The notes under the pieces: generated by a model
What the model was told of the DNA's origin: nothing
What the model saw: the letters and a program-made list of their open reading frames with translations, nothing else
Database searches by the model: none
Made by a program: the position numbers and the translations under genes
Part shown: in pieces, positions 26,135 to 35,161 of the stretch
How positions within the stretch are numbered: position 1 is the first letter of the stretch
How the letters are laid out: each line of letters starts with the position of its first letter
DNA from: Paraburkholderia sp. BL9I2N2
Lineage (GTDB): Bacteria > Pseudomonadota > Gammaproteobacteria > Burkholderiales > Burkholderiaceae
Assembly (NCBI RefSeq): GCF_004339745.1
Contig: NZ_SMGP01000002.1
Coordinates: 1,364,001 to 1,428,000, forward strand
Length of the DNA stretch: 64,000 nucleotides
Direction of reading: 5' to 3'

Positions 26135-27535
26135 TTACTTGAGCGGCGAAGCGTGCGGGTCGGTACGCATCGCTTCGCTACCAGGGGTGTCGGTTGGTTG
26201 AAGGTCTTCGAGACGCCGGCCGGTTGGCTCGACGCCAAGCCACGCGACCACCACGATCTGGATCGCGAGCAGGCCGACCATCAGCGCCAGCACACCAACA
26301 ATGCCGTGCTGCGCGAACAATGCGACGACGATAAACGGTGTGACGATCGTCGCACCGCGCCCGAGCGTGTTGCAGATACCCGACGCGCGCAGACGCACTT
26401 CCGTCGGAAAGAGCTCCGGCACATAGATGGCGAACAGCAGCGCGACCAGCACGTAGATTGGAATCGTCAGCAGGAGGCCGACGACGGGCAACAGCAGCGG
26501 ATGACTGACGAACGGATAGATCACGCCGAACACGATTGCGACGAGCGACGCACCGATGATGGTCGGCTTGCGGCCCCACGCGTCCGCTGTGAGCGCGCCG
26601 ATGGCCGAGCCGATCGGCGCGCCGAGCGACATCACGAGCGCAAAGCTGAACGACCTCGCGATGCTGAAGCCCTGACGCACGAAGAACGTCGGCAGCCAGG
26701 TCACGAAGCCGTACAGCAGCGTGTTGACGACAACGAGGGTCACGCAGCCGACGATCATCCGTTGCAGCATGGTGCCGCTGAACAGTGAGCCGAATGAAAG
26801 CGCCGCAGCCGGCGCTGCCGATGGCTTGGCGATGACGGCGGGCGGCAATGGCTCGCCTGCACGCGTCGCGACAACTTCGGCTTCGATGCGTTTCAGGATC
26901 GCGTCAGCTTCCTCGTGCCGGCCAACCGAATCGAGCCAGCGCGGCGATTCCGGCAGCGACTTGCGCATGTACCACACACCCAACGCGCCGAAGCCACCTA
27001 GCACAAACATCGCCCGCCATCCGAACGCCGGAATCAGCAGCAAGCCAATCAAGCCCGCGACAGGCAGCCCTGACACGACGAAGACGGCCATCAGCCCTTG
27101 CAGCTTGCCGCGCTTTTGCGGCGGCACGAATTCGGCCAGCGTCGAGTAGCCGACCACGTTTTCCGCGCCGAGCCCGAGACCCATCACGAAGCGGCACGCG
27201 ATCAGCACGCTCATGCTCGGCGCAAGCGCCGCACCGAGCGAGGCGAGTCCGAACACCGCGAGATTGGCCTGATACGTGAAGCGGCGGCCGAAGCGGTCGC
27301 CGAGAAAACCGGTGCCGAGCGAACCCAGCATCATGCCGAGAAAGGTCATCGACACGAATAGCGCGTTCTGCCCGAGTGTCGAGAAGCCGGTCTTCAGCGT
27401 CGCGCCGAGGACGGTCGACGCGACGTAGATGTCGAAGCCATCGAAGAACATGCCGATGCCGATCAGCCACATGATGCGCCGATGGAATGCTGACATCGGC
27501 AAACGATCCAGCCTCGGCCCTGCGTTGACATTCAT
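26135..27535 (-). CDS. MFS transporter, carboxylate/aromatic acid type
   Basis: The 466-residue protein has twelve predicted membrane segments with MFS motifs GDRFGRRFTYQAN (loop 2-3) and LPESPRWLDSVGR before the central loop. The start ATG has AGGAGG a few bases upstream. It resembles the transporter at 58753-60144 from the N-terminal LDRLP/FHRR region onward. Between it and the crotonase gene lies a 176-base gap with a nested hairpin repeat. Substrate unknown. Confidence 0.9.
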   Translation of the reverse strand: MNVNAGPRLDRLPMSAFHRRIMWLIGIGMFFDGFDIYVASTVLGATLKTGFSTLGQNALFVSMTFLGMMLGSLGTGFLGDRFGRRFTYQANLAVFGLASLGAALAPSMSVLIACRFVMGLGLGAENVVGYSTLAEFVPPQKRGKLQGLMAVFVVSGLPVAGLIGLLLIPAFGWRAMFVLGGFGALGVWYMRKSLPESPRWLDSVGRHEEADAILKRIEAEVVATRAGEPLPPAVIAKPSAAPAAALSFGSLFSGTMLQRMIVGCVTLVVVNTLLYGFVTWLPTFFVRQGFSIARSFSFALVMSLGAPIGSAIGALTADAWGRKPTIIGASLVAIVFGVIYPFVSHPLLLPVVGLLLTIPIYVLVALLFAIYVPELFPTEVRLRASGICNTLGRGATIVTPFIVVALFAQHGIVGVLALMVGLLAIQIVVVAWLGVEPTGRRLEDLQPTDTPGSEAMRTDPHASPLK

Positions 27536-27546
27536 GTCTGCCTCCT

Positions 27547-27630
27547 GTCGACCCGAGTTGGCGTGTCGACCGGCGTTGGCGCTTTCGCGCTTACTCCGGT
27601 TTCCATCCCTTACTCGGGTTTCATGCAAGA
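27547..27630. repeat. Nested hairpin repeat of the GTCGACC...CATGCAA family
   Basis: An outer unit starts GTCGACCCGAGTTGGC at 27547 and ends CTTACTCGGGTTTCATGCAA near 27628. Its loop is occupied by a complete inner unit (GTCGACCGGCGTTGGCGC from 27565, TTTC loop, GCGCTTACTCCGG). The family is the same as the three tandem units at 60158-60304. Both loci lie directly upstream of an MFS gene start. Confidence 0.7.
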
Positions 27631-27711
27631 TGCTTGCTGCCGGCGAGCCCTGGATCGCGAGCCGTGCCGCGATGACTTCGCGCGCGCCGACGTGTGACTA
27701 CTAGGCTGCCC

Positions 27712-28443
27712 TCAGCGATCCTGCATCAGACGCAGGCTGGTGACGGTCAGCATGTCGGTCGCGCCGCGGAAGTTCTGTTCGATCGGACTTTCCTCGGCTG
27801 CCTGAAAGAACATCTTGCATTGACGCGCGCCGGCGTCGTCGAGTGCAAGAATGCGTTCGGCCAACGCGTCGGCGTCGGCGCGCAATGCATCGGGTTCGCA
27901 GACACGCGTGATCAAGCCGGCCTCCAAAGCGATGGCGGGCGTCAACGGATCGCCGAACAGCACCATCGGAAACAGCGCCTTCGGCAATGCGTAGCGGCCC
28001 ACATAGGCCATGATCGCGGCCGGCGGCAGCCCTTTGCGCATCTCGGGAAACGCCAGCGAAGCGCGCGACGAAACCAGCGTGAAATCGCACAGGATCGCAA
28101 GACCGAAGCCGAAGCCGAGCGCGTCACCCTGTACCTGCGCAATCGAGATCATCGACGTGGCACGCACGAGGCGCTTCAACTCGATCAGCCGCGCGACTTC
28201 CGCGCGGATCGATACGGCGTCGCGACCTGCGCGCTCGCGCCCCGTGCAAAAGCTGTCACCATTCGCGCTTATGCGCAGCACGCGGGCGCTCGGAGCGGCG
28301 ACTTCGCTGCGCAACGCGGCCGTCATCGCGTCGAACATCGGACCGGATATCTCGTTACCCGCGTCCGGACGATTCAGCGTGAAGCTCAATACGTCGCCGG
28401 CGCGCTCGATCAAAACGGGCTGCAATAGTGGACCGCGATCCAT
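27712..28443 (-). CDS. Enoyl-CoA hydratase/isomerase (crotonase) family protein
   Basis: The 243-residue protein follows the crotonase pattern: LSFTLNRPDAGNEISGPMFDAM, oxyanion-hole segments ANGDSFCTGRERAGRD and QVQGDALGFGFGLAILCDF, then ASLAFPEMRKGLPP. It should act on an acyl-CoA. The ATG at 28443 faces the GntR gene across 56 bases. It is the first gene of the crotonase-MFS-ALDH operon. The specific reaction is undetermined. Confidence 0.88.
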   Translation of the reverse strand: MDRGPLLQPVLIERAGDVLSFTLNRPDAGNEISGPMFDAMTAALRSEVAAPSARVLRISANGDSFCTGRERAGRDAVSIRAEVARLIELKRLVRATSMISIAQVQGDALGFGFGLAILCDFTLVSSRASLAFPEMRKGLPPAAIMAYVGRYALPKALFPMVLFGDPLTPAIALEAGLITRVCEPDALRADADALAERILALDDAGARQCKMFFQAAEESPIEQNFRGATDMLTVTSLRLMQDR

Positions 28444-28463
28444 GGCATCTCCTGTTGTATAAT

Positions 28464-28473
28464 CTGTATACAG
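28464..28473. promoter_or_regulatory. Palindrome CTGTATACAG between divergent genes, candidate GntR operator
   Basis: A perfect 10-bp palindrome sits in the 56-base gap between the crotonase and GntR genes, next to a TTGTATAAT sequence that looks like a -10 element. FCD-type GntR proteins often bind short TGT/ACA-type palindromes. It would control both directions. Confidence 0.5.
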
Positions 28474-28499
28474 CGTATTCACTGAATGACGAGGTGTCA

Positions 28500-29288
28500 A
28501 TGCCTTCCAGCAAAACCGCGGTCAAGACGACCACTGCGGCCGCCGTTTCAAAGCATGCAAAAAGCGCGCATTCGCTCGACAAAATTGCGAGCAAATACCA
28601 CTCGCGGATGCGCACGGTCGACGCGTCGAGCGATTCGTTGAGCGAAGGCGTAGTCGTGCCGGCGTTGCGCGAGGCGATTGTCGAGGGCGTGCTGGCACCG
28701 GGCAGCCGCCTCTCCGAAGTGCAGGTCGCGAAACAGTTGAACGTTAGCCGCACGCCAATGCGTGAGGCATTCGCGCAGCTCGAACGTGAGGGATTGGTGA
28801 CGGTGCTGCCGCGCGTTGGCGCGTATGTGCGCGCGGTCACGCTGCGCGATGTCGAGGAGATTTACACCGTGCGCGCAGCGCTCGAATGTCTCGCGGTGCA
28901 ACTCGCGTCGGAGCGCATCACCGCGCTTGGCTCCGCGCAACTTGACGACGTGATCGAAGCGATGCGAATGAGCGTCGATGCCGACGATCCCGCCGGTTAT
29001 GTCGATGCGCTAGACCGCTTCTACGCGATTGTCATGACGATCGCCGACAACCGCACCTTGCAGGAAAGCCACGCAGGACTGATCGGTCCGGTGCGCCGAT
29101 TGCGGCGCATCGCCATGGCGCGCGGCGGCCGTATGCAGGCGTCTTTCAGTCAGACAGTCAGAATTCGCGACGCGATCGTGAATCAACTGCCGAACGTGCA
29201 GGACCTGATGCGCGAACAGCTTGACGGCGCTTGTCGCGCAGCCCTGGATGTGTTGAACGACGCTGGTGACTCTTCGGACAAGAATTGA
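28500..29288 (+). CDS. GntR-family transcriptional regulator, FadR/FCD type
   Basis: The 262-residue regulator has an unusual polar 45-residue N-terminal extension (KTTTAAAVSKHAKSAHSLDK) before the winged helix (VVVPALREAIVEGVLAPGSRLSEVQVAKQLNVSRTPMREAF). An FCD-type helical domain follows from about residue 120 (DVEEIYTVRAALECLAVQLA). It is divergent from the crotonase-MFS-ALDH operon and probably controls it through the palindrome between them. Confidence 0.9.
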   Translation: MPSSKTAVKTTTAAAVSKHAKSAHSLDKIASKYHSRMRTVDASSDSLSEGVVVPALREAIVEGVLAPGSRLSEVQVAKQLNVSRTPMREAFAQLEREGLVTVLPRVGAYVRAVTLRDVEEIYTVRAALECLAVQLASERITALGSAQLDDVIEAMRMSVDADDPAGYVDALDRFYAIVMTIADNRTLQESHAGLIGPVRRLRRIAMARGGRMQASFSQTVRIRDAIVNQLPNVQDLMREQLDGACRAALDVLNDAGDSSDKN

Positions 29289-29319
29289 TCTGACCGCGCC
29301 TTTTGGCCAGTGGGGAATC

Positions 29320-29347
29320 TGTGTGGGCTTGCGCGCAAGCCCACACA
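29320..29347. terminator. 28-bp perfect palindrome after the GntR gene
   Basis: Arms TGTGTGGGCTTGCG and its exact complement meet without a spacer, 32 bases after the GntR stop and 56 bases before the end of the convergent SRPBCC gene. It is probably a bidirectional terminator, although no T run follows. Confidence 0.6.
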
Positions 29348-29403
29348 ACCATCAATGCGACTCAAACGGCGTGCGAGCAGAGGCCATCTAAAAGCTGTCG
29401 TGG

Positions 29404-29841
29404 TTACCGTAGGCGTTCTTTGTCGCCTGACTCAAGCGATTCCTTCAACGCCATCAACCCGTCCTCGTAGATGCCGTGAAAAAGCTGGGCGACCTCTTCA
29501 TCACTGACGCCAACCGGCGAAAAACTTCCGGACCATGTCACCAGTGATGAAGCGCTACCCGCGACTTCCTTCACGCTGATAGTGGCCAGGTAGTCGCTTG
29601 CCGGAAACGGTGCTTCCACAATCGAATAGCTGTACGAGCGCGCCTTCTCGTCGAACGCTTCGAGGCGTTCAATGATCACCTGCCCGTCAGCGGTCTTCAG
29701 GTGCCGAACCCGCCCGCCTTCACTCAACTCGCTGCCAGGGATGAACGGCAACCAGTCAGGCAGGGAGTTGAAGCCGCCAATCAGTTGCCAAACGCGGGCG
29801 GCGGTTGCCGGGACTTCGAGCGATGCAGAGGTTTGTGCCAT
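29404..29841 (-). CDS. SRPBCC-family (START/Bet v1-like) protein
   Basis: The 145-residue protein has the polyketide-cyclase/SRPBCC pattern: ASLEVPATAARVWQLIGGFNSLPDWLPFI at the start, GGRVRHLKTADGQVIIERLEAFDE, and a long C-terminal helix (VAQLFHGIYEDGLMALKESLE). Such folds bind hydrophobic ligands. Its ATG follows the aldo/keto reductase stop by one base, so the two form an operon. Confidence 0.85.
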   Translation of the reverse strand: MAQTSASLEVPATAARVWQLIGGFNSLPDWLPFIPGSELSEGGRVRHLKTADGQVIIERLEAFDEKARSYSYSIVEAPFPASDYLATISVKEVAGSASSLVTWSGSFSPVGVSDEEVAQLFHGIYEDGLMALKESLESGDKERLR

Positions 29842-29842
29842 T

Positions 29843-30865
29843 TCAAGCTCCTGTACGTGTGGATGGCAACGGAGCGTCGGCGGCGACGAGCTGCTGCTCG
29901 CGCATCTCCTGCCAGAAAGCGGCAGGGATTTTCTCCGACAAGGCAGCAAAGTCCTCGGCGATGCGCTCAGGCTTGCTGGCGCCAGGAATGACCGCGGCGG
30001 CGGCAGGATTGGCCAGCGAAAACTGCAGTGCCGCAGCCTTGATGCTCACTTGATGGCGTTGCGCGAGGGTCCTGATGCGCTCGACCTTCGCGAGAATTTC
30101 CGGCGATGCCTTCTGGTATTCGAAGTGCGTGCCGCCGGCGAGCACCCCAGAGCTGTACGGGCCGCCGACGACAATATCCACATTCCTCCGGGCGGCCGCC
30201 GGCATCAGGCGCTGCAGCGCGCGTTCATGGTCGAGCAGCGTGTACCGGCCGGCGAGCAGGAAGCCGTCGGGCTGCGCTTCAGTGAGGTCGAGCGTCAGTT
30301 CGCACGGCTCCACGCGGTTCACACCCAGCCCCCACGCCTTGATGACACCTTCTTCGCGAAGCCGGCTCAGTACGCGGAACGCACCCTTGCGCGCGGTTTC
30401 AAACTGCGCGAGCCATTCGTCGCCGTAAAAATCCTGGGCAATATCGTGTACCCAGACAATGTCGAGACGGTCGGTGTTCAGGCGCTTGAGGCTATCTTCT
30501 ATCGAGCGGAGCGTAGCGTCCGCCGTATAGTCGTTGACGAGTTTGTTCGGACGGCCGAACTCGAAAAGCCCTCCTTTCTCGCCGAGGTCGCGCGCAGCGG
30601 GCTCTTCGATTTCGTCGAGAACAAGCCGCCCCACCTTCGTGCTCAGCACGTAGTCGTCACGGTTGTGCTTCTGCAGAGCGGCGCCTAGACGGATTTCGGC
30701 GAGCCCCGCGCCATAAAACGGCGCCGTGTCGAAGTAGCGCACGCCCTGTTCCCAGGCTGCGTCGACGGTCGCCTGTGCTTGCGCCTCGGGGATGTTGCGA
30801 TACATGTTGCCTAACAGAGCTGTGCCGAATCCCAGCACGCCTTGCAGCTTCTCTCTGATGCTCAT
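29843..30865 (-). CDS. Aldo/keto reductase
   Basis: The 340-residue TIM-barrel oxidoreductase has the AKR tetrad residues in YFDTAPFYGAG (Asp, Tyr), STKVGR (Lys) and IVWVHD (His), and NADPH-site features near the end (VIPGASKPERIAED). The layout is closest to the D-threo-aldose/pyridoxal dehydrogenase group. The ATG at 30865 is preferred because AGAGG lies just upstream; another ATG is 18 bases earlier. It is divergent from a LysR gene that probably regulates it. Confidence 0.88.
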   Translation of the reverse strand: MSIREKLQGVLGFGTALLGNMYRNIPEAQAQATVDAAWEQGVRYFDTAPFYGAGLAEIRLGAALQKHNRDDYVLSTKVGRLVLDEIEEPAARDLGEKGGLFEFGRPNKLVNDYTADATLRSIEDSLKRLNTDRLDIVWVHDIAQDFYGDEWLAQFETARKGAFRVLSRLREEGVIKAWGLGVNRVEPCELTLDLTEAQPDGFLLAGRYTLLDHERALQRLMPAAARRNVDIVVGGPYSSGVLAGGTHFEYQKASPEILAKVERIRTLAQRHQVSIKAAALQFSLANPAAAAVIPGASKPERIAEDFAALSEKIPAAFWQEMREQQLVAADAPLPSTRTGA

Positions 30866-30963
30866 CTCGGACCTCTTGTTCATGAAAGTGAAGCCAGTTT
30901 AGGTTGCGGCGGCGAGTCCGTCCAAGACATAATTGGACAATCTTGCGTCCTATGAGGTCTTAA

Positions 30964-31884
30964 GTGCTGGATATCCGTCAACTTCAATATTTCGTCGCGG
31001 TCGCCGAGGAGGAACACGTCGGCCGAGCGGCCGAGCGGCTGCATATCTCGCAGTCGCCGCTCAGCCGGCAAATCGCTCAGTTGGAGGAACGCCTTGGCCT
31101 GACGCTCTTCGAGCGTAGCCAGCAGCGCATTCGGCTCACATCCGACGGCCGCACGTTTCTTCAGGAGACACGTGCGCTGCTGACGCATGCGAACCGCCTG
31201 GAGTCGCTTGCGCGTCGATTGGGCCGCGGTGATGAGGGAGGGCTGTGCATCGGCTATCTGGAAAACGCGATGCATTCGGGTGTGTTGTCCGACGCCCTTC
31301 GCACCTTGCGAAAAGACCGGCCTGCAGTGCATATCGCGCTCTACAACCTGCCGTCGTCCGAGCAGTTGGAGGGGCTGCGCCAACGCAGTCTCGATGTCGC
31401 GCTGGTCTGTGAGCCGCCGCTCAAGGACGACCCGGACCTCGACTGCGCGCAACTCCTGAGCGACCCAATGCTGCTTGCGGTTCCCGATTCGCATCCGCTG
31501 GCCACAACGCCGAAGCTCACTCCTGCCGCACTTGGGAAGCTCGACTGGATTGCCGTGCTGCATAAGGAGAACGTGCTCAACCACGACACCTTTGTCGCGG
31601 CCTGCGCGCGCGCCGGATTTACGCCGGCTATCTCGATGGAGGCAACGGAGCCTTTGACGGCATTAGGGCTGGTGGCGGCCGGTCTCGGGGCCGCGATGAT
31701 TCAACGGAGCCTTCGTCACCAAGCCCCCGCGGGCGTCGTGTTACGAGAAGTGCCCTGGTTCACCTACCGCACTCCGTTATGGGCGGCATGGCACAGGATA
31801 AATTTGCGCCCGCTCGTCGAGATTTTCAGAATGACTCTGGTCACGAACGTGAGAGCGCTGAGTGAACAGGATTCCGGGCGATAG
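30964..31884 (+). CDS. LysR-family transcriptional regulator
   Basis: The 306-residue protein has the LysR helix-turn-helix at 1-60 (QLQYFVAVAEEEHVGRAAERLHISQSPLSRQIAQLEERLGLTLFER) and a periplasmic-binding-like effector domain from about 90. The start is GTG. The 98-base gap to the aldo/keto reductase gene is the expected site for divergent control; no T-N11-A box could be fixed with confidence. Confidence 0.92.
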   Translation: MLDIRQLQYFVAVAEEEHVGRAAERLHISQSPLSRQIAQLEERLGLTLFERSQQRIRLTSDGRTFLQETRALLTHANRLESLARRLGRGDEGGLCIGYLENAMHSGVLSDALRTLRKDRPAVHIALYNLPSSEQLEGLRQRSLDVALVCEPPLKDDPDLDCAQLLSDPMLLAVPDSHPLATTPKLTPAALGKLDWIAVLHKENVLNHDTFVAACARAGFTPAISMEATEPLTALGLVAAGLGAAMIQRSLRHQAPAGVVLREVPWFTYRTPLWAAWHRINLRPLVEIFRMTLVTNVRALSEQDSGR

Positions 31885-32112
31885 CGCTTCCTGTCTCTGC
31901 AACGTTGACACGGGAGCGCCCGCCAGACAGCTACAAGCAATCCACAACCGCCTTTCACGCACGCTACGCGGTCGCGGCGAAGCCCGGCAAGAGGCGCCCC
32001 GCGACAATCCGCATTCATCTGTCGAAACGTTTTTCTGCCCGATAGCAGAACCGGCGCGCGGCAGAGTGGATAGGCAAAAGAGTCACGTCGCAGAATCGCG
32101 CGACGAAACTGA

Positions 32113-32140
32113 TTGACTTCCCGGCATTCCCCCGTACAAT
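32113..32140 (+). promoter_or_regulatory. Sigma-70-type promoter of the phasin gene
   Basis: TTGACT (32113-32118) and TACAAT (32135-32140) are separated by 16 bases and lie about 100 bases before the phasin ATG. The rest of the 31885-32245 gap contains no gene. Confidence 0.6.
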
Positions 32141-32148
32141 GGGTTTTG

Positions 32149-32162
32149 TTGCAGCGCAGCAA
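32149..32162. promoter_or_regulatory. TTGC-N6-GCAA dyad at the phasin transcription start, candidate PhaR site
   Basis: The dyad lies 8-21 bases after the -10 box, where a repressor would block initiation. PhaR proteins that control phasins bind TGC/GCA-type dyads, so PhaR is a reasonable guess. No phaR gene is in the window. Confidence 0.35.
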
Positions 32163-32245
32163 TTTGCCTTGACACTTTCGGCGCGCGGTTTTGTTTTCAC
32201 TCAGAGCCCCTCGCACTCTTGCCGCCTTACCCTTACGGAGCAGTG

Positions 32246-32740
32246 ATGAGCACTCTTATTCCCCAACAATTGGTTGCCGCCCAGCAGTCCAGCCTGGAAA
32301 CCCTTTTTGGCCTGACGAACAAGGCATTTGAAGGCTTCGAAAAGCTGGTCGCGTTGAATTTGCAAGTTGGCAAAGCGACGCTCGCCGAAAATCAGGAAAT
32401 CGTCGCCAAAGCCCTCTCGGCCGGCAATCCGGGTGCGCTGTTCGCACTGCAAGCAAGCCTCTCGCAGCCGGTGGCGGAAAAGGTAGTCGCATACGGCCGC
32501 CAGGTTCATGAAATCGTGTCCGGCGTTCAGAGCGAAATCTCCGCCGCCGCGACAGCGCATGGCCAACAGGTCCAACGAGACGCACAAGGTTTCGTCGAGA
32601 GCCTCCAGAAGAACGCGCCGGCAGGAAGCGAATCCGCCGTTGCCGCGTGGAACTCGGTTCTCTCGGCAGCGAACGCGACCTATGAATCGGCCAACAAGGC
32701 AGCCAAGCAGTTCGTGTCGACGGTGTCTGCCGTTCAGTAA
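32246..32740 (+). CDS. phaP: Phasin, polyhydroxyalkanoate granule protein
   Basis: The 164-residue helical protein matches PhaP phasins: LFGLTNKAFEGFEKLVALNLQVGKATLAENQEI, then Ala/Val/Gln-rich amphipathic helices and FVESLQKNAPAGSESAVAAW. Phasins coat polyhydroxybutyrate granules and set their size. A clear promoter and a UUCG-loop terminator flank it, so it is a single-gene unit. No pha biosynthesis gene is adjacent. Confidence 0.9.
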   Translation: MSTLIPQQLVAAQQSSLETLFGLTNKAFEGFEKLVALNLQVGKATLAENQEIVAKALSAGNPGALFALQASLSQPVAEKVVAYGRQVHEIVSGVQSEISAAATAHGQQVQRDAQGFVESLQKNAPAGSESAVAAWNSVLSAANATYESANKAAKQFVSTVSAVQ

Positions 32741-32774
32741 GACAGCTCGTCTCTCTGAGACTTTTTGCGTCTAC

Positions 32775-32806
32775 AAATGCGAACTTCGGTTCGCATTTCT
32801 TCTTCT
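32775..32806 (+). terminator. Rho-independent terminator of the phasin gene
   Basis: Perfect 10-bp arms AAATGCGAAC and GTTCGCATTT enclose a TTCG tetraloop and are followed by a pyrimidine-rich CTTCTTCT tail. Confidence 0.85.
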
Positions 32807-32877
32807 GGAACCGGATGTATTGAGAAGCGTCGAACCAAGACGTCGCGCCGAGACAAAGCACTTCAAGCAAGGACGAA

Positions 32878-33417
32878 ATGAACCGACACACTGCAATGGA
32901 CGACCGATTTGATCGACGAGAACTGCTGCTTCACCTGGGCGACATTCTCGCCGCTTTGAACTGTTTGTCCGGCACGAATGAACCGGACGCGTCGGTGGCG
33001 CATCTTGTGCAGAAACATGCTTCATTGCGGGACTTCGCGTTCCTTACGGCCTTGGCGCCGAAAATGACGGTGGCCGAATTCAGCACACGCGCCGCCCGCT
33101 CGTTTTTCCCGTGGCCGACGGAGTTGCTCGAGGCAGAACTCAACCGTGACGCATTGGCGTCAACCGTTCAGCAGAACCTTTTTGACGGCAACCCCGACGG
33201 CTGGAACGCGTATATCGGCTACGTCCAGAAGAAAGTAAAGTGGTTCGGCACCGGACTTTCGAATAGTAATAAAGATGCTCTGGCTGAACCGTCGCACGAT
33301 GCCGCCAATGCGGTGGGTTCGGTCGAGGCTCCGGTTAGGGCCGTGCCGGCCGCGGAAGCAGAAGTGCCCAACGATAAGAGAGGTTGGCCCTGGCCCGAAC
33401 CGAGATCGACGTCGTGA
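32878..33417 (+). CDS. Hypothetical protein, 179 residues
   Basis: No family is recognised. The N-terminal 120 residues look helical and soluble (RELLLHLGDILAALNCLSG, VAEFSTRAARSFFPWPTELLEAEL, NAYIGYVQKKVKWFG). The last 50 are low-complexity Ala/Pro/Glu. AAGGACG precedes the ATG. It follows the phasin terminator, so it has its own promoter. Confidence 0.6.
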   Translation: MNRHTAMDDRFDRRELLLHLGDILAALNCLSGTNEPDASVAHLVQKHASLRDFAFLTALAPKMTVAEFSTRAARSFFPWPTELLEAELNRDALASTVQQNLFDGNPDGWNAYIGYVQKKVKWFGTGLSNSNKDALAEPSHDAANAVGSVEAPVRAVPAAEAEVPNDKRGWPWPEPRSTS

Positions 33418-33455
33418 CGCGGCCAGTTCGTGGCGAATACTTTCGGGTCAAGATT

Positions 33456-33475
33456 CCCGAGCATACAAACTCGGG
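33456..33475. terminator. Small hairpin CCCGAG-N8-CTCGGG
   Basis: A six-bp stem 38 bases after the stop of the 179-residue ORF, with no T run; a weak terminator candidate. Confidence 0.35.
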
Positions 33476-33670
33476 TTGCAAAGTCCATTCGGCTCGCTCC
33501 TAAAGCCTGCCGACGCTTCGCCTATCCAAAGAAAGATCTCCCCTACTAGGACACGCCCGTTCCTTGAAGGATGAAGGGGACCCGGCCAGCCCGACCAAGG
33601 CCGCCGGTCCCTATCTCGCCGCGAGCAAACAGTACCGTCAGTTGGTGACTCGCGCGCCGTCAGCTGGTTT

Positions 33671-33922
33671 TTAGCTGCCCCCGAAAAAGACGTTGCATTG
33701 CGGGTCCACCCTGCACGGCCTGGCATGTTTCGCACCGCTTTGGACTCTGGTATCAGGCGTGCCGCCATAGGCCTCCATCCCCGCACCGGGCGAAGAATCA
33801 GTCTGAGTCGCGACGTTCTGCTGTGGTGCAGGTTGTGCCGCATCGGGCGTGTTTTGCGCATGCGCAAAACCGACCATGGCAAGCAACCCGAAAGCAGAAG
33901 CAACCATCAATCGTAATTTCAT
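33671..33922 (-). CDS. Small exported protein, 83 residues
   Basis: A signal peptide (MKLRLMVASAFGLLAMVGFAHA, cleavage before QNTPD) is followed by a Gln/Pro-rich stretch and a C-terminal CRVDPQCNVFFGGS with two Cys that could form a disulfide. No family is recognised. It is similar in plan to the exported protein at 51101-51346. Confidence 0.6.
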   Translation of the reverse strand: MKLRLMVASAFGLLAMVGFAHAQNTPDAAQPAPQQNVATQTDSSPGAGMEAYGGTPDTRVQSGAKHARPCRVDPQCNVFFGGS

Positions 33923-34586
33923 GTTGGCTCCTTAATCCAGTTTAAGTTTTCCATCCATTGATTCGTTATTCGCGTGTCCCGCGGTTTAAATCCATACAGG
34001 ATGTGCGGATGCGAAGCTATCTTCGAATCCGCGGGCCAATCGCCCGATGCAAAAGTTTCGGGTAATTGGGAAAAGGATACGAGGCGCAGTGCGCCGAGCC
34101 AAGGTCTGTGGGCGCAAGAAGGCGTGCGAACAGGCAACGTCAATGGATTTCATGGACCCATCGACACCTAATAGTCGCCCCTGCAAATAAGTTATAGGGC
34201 GCAGAAAGTCGAAACGAAAGCGAATGTTTAAACCGATGCCCGCGCACAACGCGGAAACGGCTTTTCGTGGCGGATTAAGAAAGCAGACCGCTTCGTTGGA
34301 GAGCGGCAAGCGCTTCAGCGGCAATCCCTGCTTGCAGTCGTTAGGATGCCAGACGCATGCGAAATGTCAGCACTGCGGTTGCGCAAAATAAGATCGATGC
34401 CCGTCATCAAGGGTCGTGAAAGTTTTGCCACTCTGCCTGCAACAGTGTTTTCAGAAATCGCACATCGACGCCAGATTTCCTCGACGGGATACTTGCCACA
34501 TCCGAATTGTCTGGTAGCGGGGCGCGTCGGCGAGGCAAGACGACACGAGACCGCTGCGAGGCTGGAACATCGAAGGGGAAACCGAC
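33923..34586. other. 664-base intergenic stretch, nothing recognised
   Basis: Only short overlapping frames of noise-like composition occur. I see no repeat, RNA gene or remnant that I can name. Confidence 0.45.
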
Positions 34587-34913
34587 ATGGATGAGCAAAA
34601 ACGCCAAAGCATGATTGCATACCTGCGTCGCAAGATGACGAAGGTTGGTATCAAGGTGGGTGACCTCGCGGCGGCAATTGCCGAAGACAGGGCGCGGCAA
34701 AAGTCGGCACGATACCGTAGCGCTTTCGGCGACACCTGGGATGGCAAAGGCGAGATGCCGCAGTGGTTGAAGCAAGCCACGAGTGCTGGGCAGTCATTGG
34801 CGCACTTTGCCGTTGAAAAAACGTCGACTTCGGCTAGCCGTTTACGTCCTGCCATCGACTGGAGTCGGGACCCGTTCGCCGGCACGAGGCTGGCCACAGT
34901 TCGGCCGTCGTAA
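34587..34913 (+). CDS. H-NS-family nucleoid-associated protein
   Basis: The 108-residue protein has the C-terminal H-NS DNA-binding signature KSARYRSAFGDTWDGKGEMPQWLKQA (about 36-61) after a short helical N-terminus (MIAYLRRKMTKVGIKVGDLAAAIAED). It should bind AT-rich DNA in the minor groove and silence genes. The oligomerisation domain is much shorter than in classical H-NS. About 30 residues beyond HFAVEK look unrelated and may reflect loss of the native stop. Confidence 0.72.
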   Translation: MDEQKRQSMIAYLRRKMTKVGIKVGDLAAAIAEDRARQKSARYRSAFGDTWDGKGEMPQWLKQATSAGQSLAHFAVEKTSTSASRLRPAIDWSRDPFAGTRLATVRPS

Positions 34914-35161
34914 GCTGATATCTAGTTGCTGTGCCACGCGCGCTGTTCGACCACGTGACCTCGTAGTCAAGGGGCTGTCGCGGCCGAGTTAGCTTACCAA
35001 GCGTATTAACTCATGCCGCTTCGACAAAGCAGACGATCGTTCAGTTGGGCAGTTCTGTCTTTAATCGGCCGCTGTCGCGTGCCGGCGACGTGCTTCGAGT
35101 TCAGCCACTGTGGTTCAAGCTGTCGCGGACCTGTCGAACACGGATGCGTCGCTCCTGGCGT

